Source of the DNA: an uncultured Lachnospiraceae bacterium
Lineage (GTDB): Bacteria; Bacillota; Clostridia; Lachnospirales; Lachnospiraceae
DNA: 8,100 bases
Reading direction: 5' to 3'
Assembly (NCBI GenBank): GCA_910579085.1
Contig: CAJTRU010000114.1
Span: 1 to 8,100, forward strand
Shown here: positions 1-5,303 of the stretch, piece by piece
Numbering within the stretch: position 1 is the first letter of the stretch
Layout of the letters: every line of letters starts with the position of its first letter
The notes under the pieces: generated by a model
Told to the model about the DNA's origin: nothing
The model's input: the letters and a program-made list of their open reading frames with translations, nothing else
Database searches by the model: none
Translations under genes and position numbers: made by a program

Positions 1-62
1 AACTGCAAATTATCTTATACTTACCAGTTTTAGCTAATATAAAAATTTATGAAACGGACGTG

Positions 63-126
63 AAATTATCCAATAAATCCTTGACAAACTGCTATACAAA
101 TATTAAAATAGAAAAAATTATCCAAT
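63..126. repeat. Two copies of a 12-bp direct repeat flanking the metG promoter
   Basis: AAATTATCCAAT occurs at 63-74 and again, identically, at 115-126, a 52-bp period. The 8-bp core AAATTATC is also present at 7-14. The two full copies bracket the predicted -35/-10 elements, one just upstream and one at the transcription start. This could be a paired protein-binding site, but the motif is AT-rich and short, so chance is a real alternative. Confidence 0.35.
81..109 (+). promoter_or_regulatory. Predicted sigma-A promoter of metG leader
   Basis: A perfect -35 hexamer TTGACA (81-86) is followed, after 17 bp, by TAAAAT (104-109; five of six match TATAAT). Transcription would start near 116 and give a leader of about 325 nt containing the whole T-box. 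An exact TATAAT at 181-186 is an alternative -10, but it has no recognisable -35. It would also start transcription at the very foot of stem I and leave out the GA-rich 5' segment usual in T-box leaders, so it is less likely. Confidence 0.7.
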
Positions 127-151
127 TAAACTTATATATAGTTTAAAGGCT

Positions 152-420
152 GTGAAAAGAAGAGTAAGTAATCCTATGTATATAATTTATTACAGAGAGC
201 CCCGCTGGTGGAAACGGGCATACAGAATATTGCTGAAGATGGTCTTGGAGCTCCGTACCAAAGTGGTATTTTTACAGATACTGCCAGGCTGCGGCGGGTA
301 CGCCTGTTATAGCGTCACACTGTGATGGCAGTGGCAGAGGCCTGTATTGTGAGGTACAGGCAAATTAAAGTGGTAACACGGTATTCCCGTCTTTAAGAGT
401 TTTTCTTAAAGGCGTTTTTT
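152..420 (+). promoter_or_regulatory. T-box riboswitch, methionine (AUG) specifier
   Basis: This is a leader RNA that senses uncharged tRNA and controls transcription of the downstream aminoacyl-tRNA synthetase gene. A GA-rich segment (152-170) is followed by stem I, with base pairs 197-200/250-253. The distal hairpin pairs 201-204 with 215-218 and has the conserved GGTG..AA loop (207-214). The specifier side reads CTGAAG-ATG-G, with the methionine codon ATG at about 239-241, which matches the gene served. Stem II can pair 280-285 with 327-332, and stem III is a perfect 7-bp hairpin (340-346/355-361). The antiterminator pairs AAAG (367-370) with CTTT (391-394) and ACGG (378-381) with CCGT (387-390), leaving the 7-nt bulge TGGTAAC (371-377) that would bind the tRNA acceptor end. 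The bulge differs from the usual UGGNACC at one position. The bulge U at 374 can pair with discriminator base A. Confidence 0.93.
388..420 (+). terminator. Intrinsic terminator of the T-box leader
   Basis: A 10-bp stem (388-397 with 405-414, one G-T pair) with a 7-nt loop is followed directly by six T residues (415-420). Its left arm overlaps the right side of the antiterminator (387-394), so the two structures are mutually exclusive. This is the expected T-box off/on switch ahead of metG. Confidence 0.92.
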
Positions 421-442
421 AATTTGAAAGAGAGGTATTATA

Positions 443-2422
443 ATGGCAGAGAAAAAGAAATTTTATTTAACAACAGCGATTGCTTATACTTCTGGCAAGC
501 CGCATATTGGCAACACATATGAGGCAGTCCTGGCAGACAGCATTGTAAGGTTTAAAAGGCAGCAGGGCTATGATGTGCGTTTCCAGACAGGTACAGACGA
601 GCATGGGCAGAAAATTGAAATCAAATCACAGGAAGCTGGTATCACACCTAAGCAGTTTGTAGATGGCGTATCAGGGGAGATTAAAAGCATATGGGATTTA
701 ATGAATACATCATATGACAAATTTATACGCACAACAGATGAATACCATGAGAAACAGGTGCAGAAGATTTTTAAAAAGCTGTACAGCCAGGGTGATATAT
801 ATAAGGGTTTTTATGAAGGCATGTATTGTACACCGTGTGAGTCTTTCTTTACGTCTTCGCAGCTTGTAGATGGCAAATGTCCTGACTGTGGCAGGGAATG
901 CCAGCCAGCGAAGGAAGAGGCATATTTCCTTAAGTTAAGTAAGTATGCAGACAGGCTTATAGAACACATTAATACACATCCAGGTTTTATACAGCCAGAA
1001 TCACGTAAAAATGAAATGATGAACAATTTCCTTCTGCCTGGTTTACAGGATTTATGTGTATCACGTACATCATTTAAGTGGGGAATTCCTGTTGATTTTG
1101 ATGAAGGGCATGTGGTGTATGTATGGATAGATGCGCTTAGTAACTATATTACAGGGCTTGGATATGATGTAGATGGTAGTAATGCATTGGAAGGCGGCGA
1201 AGACCTTTTTGCAAAATTCTGGCCTGCTGATTTACACCTGATAGGCAAGGATATACTGCGTTTCCATACTATTTACTGGCCAGTTATGCTTATGGGGCTT
1301 GGGCTTCCACTGCCAAAGCAGATATTTGGACATCCGTGGCTTTTGCAGAATGATGGCAAGATGAGTAAATCAAAAGGCAATGTAATTTATGCAGATGACC
1401 TGGTGGATGTATTTGGAGTGGATGCAATACGTTATTTTGTACTTCATGAAATGCCTTATGAAAATGATGGTTTAGTAACATGGGAACTTGTTACTGAAAG
1501 GATAAATTCTGACCTTGCAAATACACTTGGCAACCTTGTGAACAGGACAATTTCCATGACAAATAAATATCTTGGGGGCATTGCAGAGGACAAGGGAATA
1601 CAAGAGGATGTTGATAATGAACTTAAAGTACTTGTAACTTCCGCGTATAAAAAAGTTACAGATAAAATGGAAGCTTTGCGTGTTGCAGATGCAATTACAG
1701 AAGTATTTGCAATATTTAAAAGGTGCAATAAATATATAGATGAAACTGAACCTTGGATACTTGGAAAGGATGAAAGCAAGAAAGACAGGCTTTCAACAGT
1801 GCTTTATAACCTTATTGAAAGCATAGTGACAGGTGCAAGCCTTCTTGAACCATTTATGCCAGAAACAACAGGTAAAATTTTAACACAGTTAAATGCAAAC
1901 AAGAAGAGTTTTGGCAATATGGGCCAGTTTGGGCTGTACGTGCCAGGAACTAAAGTTACAGATAAACCAGAAATACTGTTTGTAAGGCATGATATAAAAG
2001 AAGTACTGGAAAAGGCAGAAGAAATCAGAGCTGCACAGGCAGCCGCAAACGGTGGAAGCAAAGAAGATGAAAATGTAATTGATATTGAACCAAAGCCAGA
2101 AATTACTTTTGATGATTTTGGCAAAATGCAGTTCCAGGTTGGTGAAATTATTGCATGTGAGGAAGTTAAAAAGTCTAAAAAACTCCTTTGCTCACAAGTT
2201 AAAATTGGAAGCCAGGTGAAACAGATTGTTTCAGGAATAAAGCAGTATTATAAAGCGGAAGAAATGGTTGGAAAAAAAGTAATGGTACTTGTAAACCTTA
2301 AACCAGCAAAACTTGCAGGTGTTTTATCAGAAGGTATGCTGCTTTGTGCAGAAGATGCAGAAGGAAACCTTGCACTTGTAACACCTGAAAAAGATATGCC
2401 AGCAGGAGCAGAAATTTGCTAA
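443..2422 (+). CDS. metG: Methionyl-tRNA synthetase with C-terminal tRNA-binding domain
   Basis: This cytoplasmic class I aminoacyl-tRNA synthetase charges tRNA-Met with methionine using ATP. The 659-residue length is usual for bacterial MetRS with the dimerising tail. The Rossmann catalytic domain starts at once and carries the HIGH-type motif HIGN (residues 21-24) and the lysine loop KMSKSKGN (306-313). A zinc-knuckle insertion shows CTPC (129-132) and CPDC (146-149) plus a further Cys at 153. The anticodon-binding helical domain follows at roughly 360-500. A low-complexity linker (about 520-550) leads into an EMAP-II/Arc1p-like OB-fold tRNA-binding domain (about 554-659). The start is supported by AGAGAGG (429-435), 7 nt upstream of ATG. 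The Met T-box leader upstream fits this identity independently. The gene is intact and has no clear strong terminator behind it. The next gene appears to have its own promoter, so the two are probably not an operon. Confidence 0.98.
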   Translation: MAEKKKFYLTTAIAYTSGKPHIGNTYEAVLADSIVRFKRQQGYDVRFQTGTDEHGQKIEIKSQEAGITPKQFVDGVSGEIKSIWDLMNTSYDKFIRTTDEYHEKQVQKIFKKLYSQGDIYKGFYEGMYCTPCESFFTSSQLVDGKCPDCGRECQPAKEEAYFLKLSKYADRLIEHINTHPGFIQPESRKNEMMNNFLLPGLQDLCVSRTSFKWGIPVDFDEGHVVYVWIDALSNYITGLGYDVDGSNALEGGEDLFAKFWPADLHLIGKDILRFHTIYWPVMLMGLGLPLPKQIFGHPWLLQNDGKMSKSKGNVIYADDLVDVFGVDAIRYFVLHEMPYENDGLVTWELVTERINSDLANTLGNLVNRTISMTNKYLGGIAEDKGIQEDVDNELKVLVTSAYKKVTDKMEALRVADAITEVFAIFKRCNKYIDETEPWILGKDESKKDRLSTVLYNLIESIVTGASLLEPFMPETTGKILTQLNANKKSFGNMGQFGLYVPGTKVTDKPEILFVRHDIKEVLEKAEEIRAAQAAANGGSKEDENVIDIEPKPEITFDDFGKMQFQVGEIIACEEVKKSKKLLCSQVKIGSQVKQIVSGIKQYYKAEEMVGKKVMVLVNLKPAKLAGVLSEGMLLCAEDAEGNLALVTPEKDMPAGAEIC

Positions 2423-2470
2423 AATACCATTATTTATTATAGCAATATTCCAGGAATTACAACAGAATTG

Positions 2471-2498
2471 TAAAGAAATTAACAGTAATTGCCGATAA
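2471..2498 (+). promoter_or_regulatory. Sigma-28 (SigD/FliA)-type promoter
   Basis: TAAA (2471-2474) is followed after 16 bp by GCCGATAA (2491-2498). Known SigD/FliA promoters are TAAA, 14-16 bp, then GCCGATAA or GCCGATAT, so all twelve core positions match and the spacing is in range. It lies in the metG-downstream gap, points toward the unknown gene starting at 2637, and would start transcription near 2505. This is direct sequence evidence that the next gene belongs to the flagellar/motility (late-class) regulon. Use by the sigma factor in the cell is inferred. Confidence 0.8.
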
Positions 2499-2571
2499 GT
2501 AAAATAAGTATATCCATTTTTGTGGATTTAGGACAGATTTTTTGAAGGTTTTGTGGGTAATTATTATATTA

Positions 2572-2612
2572 GGCGGCTGCCGGGATGAGTAACTGGCGTT
2601 CTGGCGGTTGCC
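2572..2612 (+). promoter_or_regulatory. Predicted stem-loop in the leader of the sigma-28-driven gene
   Basis: GGCGGCTGCC (2572-2581) and GGCGGTTGCC (2603-2612) are near-identical direct repeats that are also nearly self-complementary. The RNA of the first can pair with the second over all ten positions (seven Watson-Crick, three G-U) around a 21-nt loop. An alternative small hairpin, GCCGG (2579-2583) with CTGGC (2593-2597), would compete with it. The structure ends 8 nt before the AGGA/GGAG ribosome binding region, so it may influence translation. No known riboswitch family is recognised. Confidence 0.4.
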
Positions 2613-2618
2613 ATGTAT

Positions 2619-2630
2619 AAGGAAATGGAG
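2619..2630 (+). promoter_or_regulatory. Ribosome binding site deciding the start at 2637
   Basis: AAGGAAATGGAG contains GGAG (2627-2630), 6 nt before the ATG at 2637. The in-frame ATG at 2613 has only GGCGGTTGCC upstream, a poor Shine-Dalgarno sequence that also lies in the predicted stem-loop. The later start is therefore preferred. Confidence 0.7.
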
Positions 2631-2636
2631 TTGCTT

Positions 2637-3878
2637 ATGAATGGATTTATAACCACGGATGGTAATTTTGGAAACCAGGCAGGACGGACGTATTCTGCTA
2701 ATGGAAAAGAACGGACAGTGGCGTCTGCAAGAAGGAATGTTGCAAGGGCATATGCACCGGCATCCAGTAATACAAGTACACAAGGTATTAATAATAATGC
2801 GTATGCACTGCCTGACAGGTTTGGAAGGCTTTCTTCTATTGTAAGCCAGGAAGATGTTGCTTATTGGATGCAGGACGGGACAACAGGAGGCGGTGCGGAA
2901 GTCCAGACTGGGACAGTGCCACAGGGAAATGCAAAAGACTTTAATGCTGCACAGGAGGCATATAATAAACAAGCCCAGGCAGGCAGCCAGCAGCCAGCAG
3001 CAAATGGTACTACAACAGGGAAAACTGACATAACGCAGGAAAATGTACTTACAGATGAAGAACTTGCCTTACTTGAAGAAGAGGAAAAGAATAAAAAGAG
3101 CAGCAAGACATATGGGTTTAGTGATGAAGACATAGACTATATGAACAGGCTCTTGGAAGATATGAAAAAAGCGAGGGAGCGGTACAAGGCTGATAATGAG
3201 AAAAGAAAGACAGCAAAAAAGACATTAAATTACCAGTTTAAGAAAGTTTCAACTACAATTTCAAAGGCAAAAAACGTTACACAGGCTGGAAATGCTGTTT
3301 TTAAAGCAAAAAATTCACTTATAAGTTTAAGAAGGAAAGCAGCAAGCGGCAAGTACAATACACAAGAACTTACTATGGCAATAACACACGCAGGCAAAAT
3401 GGTCCGTATAGCCAAAGTAAAACTTGCACATATGAAAGAAGAGGAAGCTGCTGATAAATATGGCAGCCAGGATAAAGCATCTGTTGACTTCAGGGAGCGC
3501 CGTAAGAGGGAACGCCGCCAGGATGAGGACTTAGAGCTTCTTAAGGCTGACATGGAATATTTAAAAGCACAGATTAAATATGTTAAGAGCGGCGGAGGAA
3601 AGGGTTCTTCTTCTGGCGTTATGAATGTAAGCATGAATACTGCTATTAATGCAAGCTATAGCATTATGAGAAAAGAAGCAATAAAAGAAAGTATAGAACA
3701 ATTTATAGAGAATAATGAAATAAGTGCTGCTTCTATGGCAGAAATAGTGGAAAGTGTTAATTCAGCAGTTTCTTCTGCACAGGCATCTGGCAGCCAGACA
3801 ATAGCAGCATCTATGGTAGCAGGTGCTTCAGGTGCAGCACCTGTACCATCTGGCGGAGGTTTTACTACTATGATATAG
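2637..3878 (+). CDS. Cysteine-free coiled-coil protein of unknown function, predicted motility regulon
   Basis: I do not recognise this 413-residue protein. It has no signal peptide, membrane segment or enzymatic motif. Residues 1 to about 150 are polar and low in complexity (rich in Ala, Gln, Gly, Asn, Thr), with one aromatic patch AYWMQDG, and look disordered. A Glu/Lys-rich stretch leads into a long, highly charged helical region (about 162-316) with coiled-coil character and basic clusters such as RERRKRERR. A Gly/Ser linker (about 318-326) precedes a second helical segment, and a Ser/Ala/Gly-rich tail ends in GGGFTTMI. There is no cysteine at all. The sigma-28 promoter upstream places it with late flagellar genes; candidate roles are a flagellar-export substrate or a motility-associated structural or scaffold protein, but this is inference. 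An alternative start at 2613 would add 8 residues but has a weak ribosome site. Base use resembles its neighbours, so there is no sign of recent transfer. Confidence 0.85.
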   Translation: MNGFITTDGNFGNQAGRTYSANGKERTVASARRNVARAYAPASSNTSTQGINNNAYALPDRFGRLSSIVSQEDVAYWMQDGTTGGGAEVQTGTVPQGNAKDFNAAQEAYNKQAQAGSQQPAANGTTTGKTDITQENVLTDEELALLEEEEKNKKSSKTYGFSDEDIDYMNRLLEDMKKARERYKADNEKRKTAKKTLNYQFKKVSTTISKAKNVTQAGNAVFKAKNSLISLRRKAASGKYNTQELTMAITHAGKMVRIAKVKLAHMKEEEAADKYGSQDKASVDFRERRKRERRQDEDLELLKADMEYLKAQIKYVKSGGGKGSSSGVMNVSMNTAINASYSIMRKEAIKESIEQFIENNEISAASMAEIVESVNSAVSSAQASGSQTIAASMVAGASGAAPVPSGGGFTTMI

Positions 3879-3880
3879 TT

Positions 3881-3896
3881 AAAGCTTGTCAGCTTT
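3881..3896. terminator. Possible bidirectional hairpin between convergent genes
   Basis: AAAGCT (3881-3886) and AGCTTT (3891-3896) form a 6-bp stem with loop TGTC. It begins 2 bp after the stop of the plus-strand gene and overlaps the last codon of the minus-strand regulator. The plus side is followed by TTTTAT only if the stem's own Ts are counted, and the minus side has no T run, so it is a weak terminator at best. Confidence 0.4.
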
Positions 3897-4971
3897 TATA
3901 AGTGCAGCTTTCGCGTTCAAGCAGCCTGCATGGAAGTTCAATACGTATATTTTCCCTGTGCTTGCCAGCTTTCCTGTCAAGAAGCAGCATAACCGCAAGG
4001 TGTGCCATTTCTTTTTTAGGAATGTCTATTGTGGTAAGCATAGGGGTTGTTTTTTGTGAGGGGTAAATGTTATCAATAGAAATTACTGATGGCAGATACC
4101 CTCTTTTTTTATTTGTTTTCAGGGCGTTTAAAACGCCTATGGCAGTAATGTCATTGGCACAGAATATTGCAGAGGGCCTTCCAGGCTGTTTTATTATTTC
4201 AGACATAACCATAAAACCTTCCTTTTCTGTCTGTCCAGTCTGGTGTACATTGGCATAGTTTAATGGAATTTTGTGGTCAAGGAGAGTCTGGTAATAACCT
4301 GTATACCTGGATTCAAATGTGCAGTCGCCAATATATGCAATATTATTATGCCCAAGTTTTATAAGGTATTCAACAGCTTTTCTGGCAGCGGTTATACCAT
4401 TACATATTACCTCATCATATTCATAATCTGTAGGGTTCCTGTCTATACCTGATATATAAGCATATCTTTTCTTTAACACAGGCATAAGCCCCTGGGGGCA
4501 TTTGCCAAGCAGTATAAGCCCTGTATTATGTTTTTTGGAAATAAATGCAGATGAGGCAGCAGGTTTTTCTTCAATTACTTTTGAAGATGTTTTATAAGGT
4601 ACAGCTTTTGCAGAAGCATCTTTTTCTCCAAGTGACATAATATCAGTAAAGTTTAAAATTTCCCCAAGCAGTGTATTACTAGCAAGAAGTTCTTCCTTAA
4701 TATGTATAAAAAGCTCAGCAAAAAATGGGTCTTTATCTATTGAATTAAACCTTGTAAGCAGGATATCAGCAAAAAACGGGGCTGTGGCTATATTATTTCC
4801 CATCCTTAGATTTCTTGCTGCCTCGTTTGGAATATATTCAAGTTCCTTTGCAATTTCCCATATTTTTTCAGACAGGCCAGGTATATGGCATGTATGCCCT
4901 GGTGTGTTCAGTACACGTGAAACAGTTGAAACAGATGTATTGGCAAGTTCTGCAATTTTTTTTAAAGACAT
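3889..4971 (-). CDS. LacI/GalR-family transcriptional regulator
   Basis: This DNA-binding repressor-type protein is 360 residues long, slightly longer than the usual 330-345. Residues 1-22 form the LacI helix-turn-helix (SLKKIAELANTSVSTVSRVLN). The hinge-helix region YIPNEAARNLRMG follows at about residues 46-60. The rest is a periplasmic-binding-protein-like effector domain, with typical segments such as NTGLILLG, AAVEYLIKLGH-type helix, IAYIGD, and PSAIFCANDITAIGVLNAL. Extra length comes from a Lys/Ser/Ala-rich insertion at about residues 112-145, just before NTGLILLG. The start is supported by AAAGG on the minus strand, 7 nt upstream (4979-4983). The gene is divergent from the ABC importer operon, and the shared gap holds two LacI-type operators. 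It probably represses itself and the importer in response to a small molecule, most often a sugar in this family; the effector cannot be read from sequence. Confidence 0.95.
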   Translation of the reverse strand: MSLKKIAELANTSVSTVSRVLNTPGHTCHIPGLSEKIWEIAKELEYIPNEAARNLRMGNNIATAPFFADILLTRFNSIDKDPFFAELFIHIKEELLASNTLLGEILNFTDIMSLGEKDASAKAVPYKTSSKVIEEKPAASSAFISKKHNTGLILLGKCPQGLMPVLKKRYAYISGIDRNPTDYEYDEVICNGITAARKAVEYLIKLGHNNIAYIGDCTFESRYTGYYQTLLDHKIPLNYANVHQTGQTEKEGFMVMSEIIKQPGRPSAIFCANDITAIGVLNALKTNKKRGYLPSVISIDNIYPSQKTTPMLTTIDIPKKEMAHLAVMLLLDRKAGKHRENIRIELPCRLLERESCTYKS

Positions 4972-5012
4972 ATGGTATCCTTTCCCCCTTAAAATTTCTA
5001 TTAAAGCTTAAA

Positions 5013-5040
5013 AGTATATAAGACTGGTTTTATGTGAAAA
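5013..5040 (-). promoter_or_regulatory. Candidate sigma-A promoter for the LacI-family gene
   Basis: On the minus strand, TTTTCA (5035-5040) lies 16 bp from TATACT (5013-5018; five of six match). Transcription would begin near 5006, about 35 nt before the start codon. The -35 is only a four-of-six match, so this is tentative. Confidence 0.4.
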
Positions 5041-5048
5041 CTATAAGA

Positions 5049-5105
5049 CAGGCTATGCCTGGCAATTATAAATAGCATATAAATATATTTCTGCCTATAT
5101 GCCTG
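5049..5105. repeat. Pair of related imperfect palindromes around GCCTG
   Basis: CAGGCTATGCCTG (5049-5061) is an inverted repeat with a 3-bp centre. CTGCCTATATGCCTG (5091-5105) shares the right arm TATGCCTG, 44 bp downstream. The pair lies upstream of the candidate LacI-gene promoter and left of the operators. They could be sites for a second regulator, or small RNA hairpins if transcribed. No known consensus is matched. Confidence 0.3.
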
Positions 5106-5111
5106 TATAAT

Positions 5112-5125
5112 TGATAACGTTTGCA
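5112..5125. promoter_or_regulatory. LacI-type operator O1 (imperfect)
   Basis: TGATAACGTTTGCA shares its left half TGATAAC exactly with the perfect operator at 5201-5214 and has the central CG typical of LacI-family sites. Its right half has two mismatches to perfect symmetry. It is about 140 bp upstream of the LacI-gene start codon, and its centre is 89 bp from that of O2. Confidence 0.65.
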
Positions 5126-5200
5126 TATATTGCATTAATAAATATCGTGAATAAAAAGGAATTTTTTGTTATATTAGCATTTTATAAAGGAAAAATCAAG

Positions 5201-5214
5201 TGATAACGTTATCA
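5201..5214. promoter_or_regulatory. LacI-type operator O2 (perfect palindrome)
   Basis: TGATAACGTTATCA is a perfect 14-bp palindrome with a central CG, the general architecture of LacI/GalR-family operators. It sits 89 bp upstream of the importer operon start codon, close to where its promoter should be. The divergent LacI-family gene is the obvious candidate binder. A CcpA cre site is an alternative, but the position-4 base departs from the cre consensus. Confidence 0.75.
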
Positions 5215-5303
5215 TATATAGTTGTTAATTTCTGGCTATATTTATCGTAAACTAAGATACGTTGAATGGATGTAAAGTAAACAGGTTTTAAAAGGAGGTA
5301 ATT

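Larger units (their letters stand above)
4972..5303. other. 332-bp divergent intergenic regulatory region
   Basis: No gene is supported here. It contains a candidate promoter for the minus-strand LacI gene, two GCCTG-type palindromic elements (5049-5105), two LacI-type operators (5112-5125 and 5201-5214), and the AAGGAGG ribosome site of the importer operon. I could not pick a convincing -35/-10 pair for the rightward operon. The candidates around 5222-5258 (TTGTTA; TAAACT or TAAGAT) have poor spacing or matches. No riboswitch consensus such as TPP, SAM or cobalamin was recognised. Confidence 0.6.

Noticed and set aside
181..186. Exact TATAAT as the main metG -10
   Set aside because: No -35 at 16-18 bp spacing. 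It would cut off the GA-rich 5' portion of the leader, while TTGACA-N17-TAAAAT upstream is much better.
2457..2473. Hairpin TTACAA/TTGTAA as the metG terminator
   Set aside because: Only six AT-rich pairs, no T run behind it, and it overlaps the sigma-28 -35 element.
2505..2612. Possible cyclic-di-GMP (GEMM) riboswitch, suggested by GGCTGCCGGGATGAG and the motility context
   Set aside because: The conserved 5' half of GEMM, with its GCAAA-type element and first stem, is not present in the leader. Only a loose resemblance in one arm was found.
2613..2636. Start of the unknown protein at the ATG at 2613
   Set aside because: It has a poor ribosome site, and that site is locked in the predicted stem-loop. 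The ATG at 2637 has GGAG at ideal spacing.
5201..5214. CcpA cre site
   Set aside because: The symmetry and central CG fit, but T at position 4 departs from the cre consensus. The divergent LacI-family gene and a second copy of the half-site favour a local operator, although CcpA binding is not excluded.
5216..5303. TPP or S-box riboswitch ahead of the importer operon
   Set aside because: An NMT1-type transporter raised the possibility, but no conserved TPP (CTGAGA) or SAM-box elements are found between 5216 and the ribosome site.
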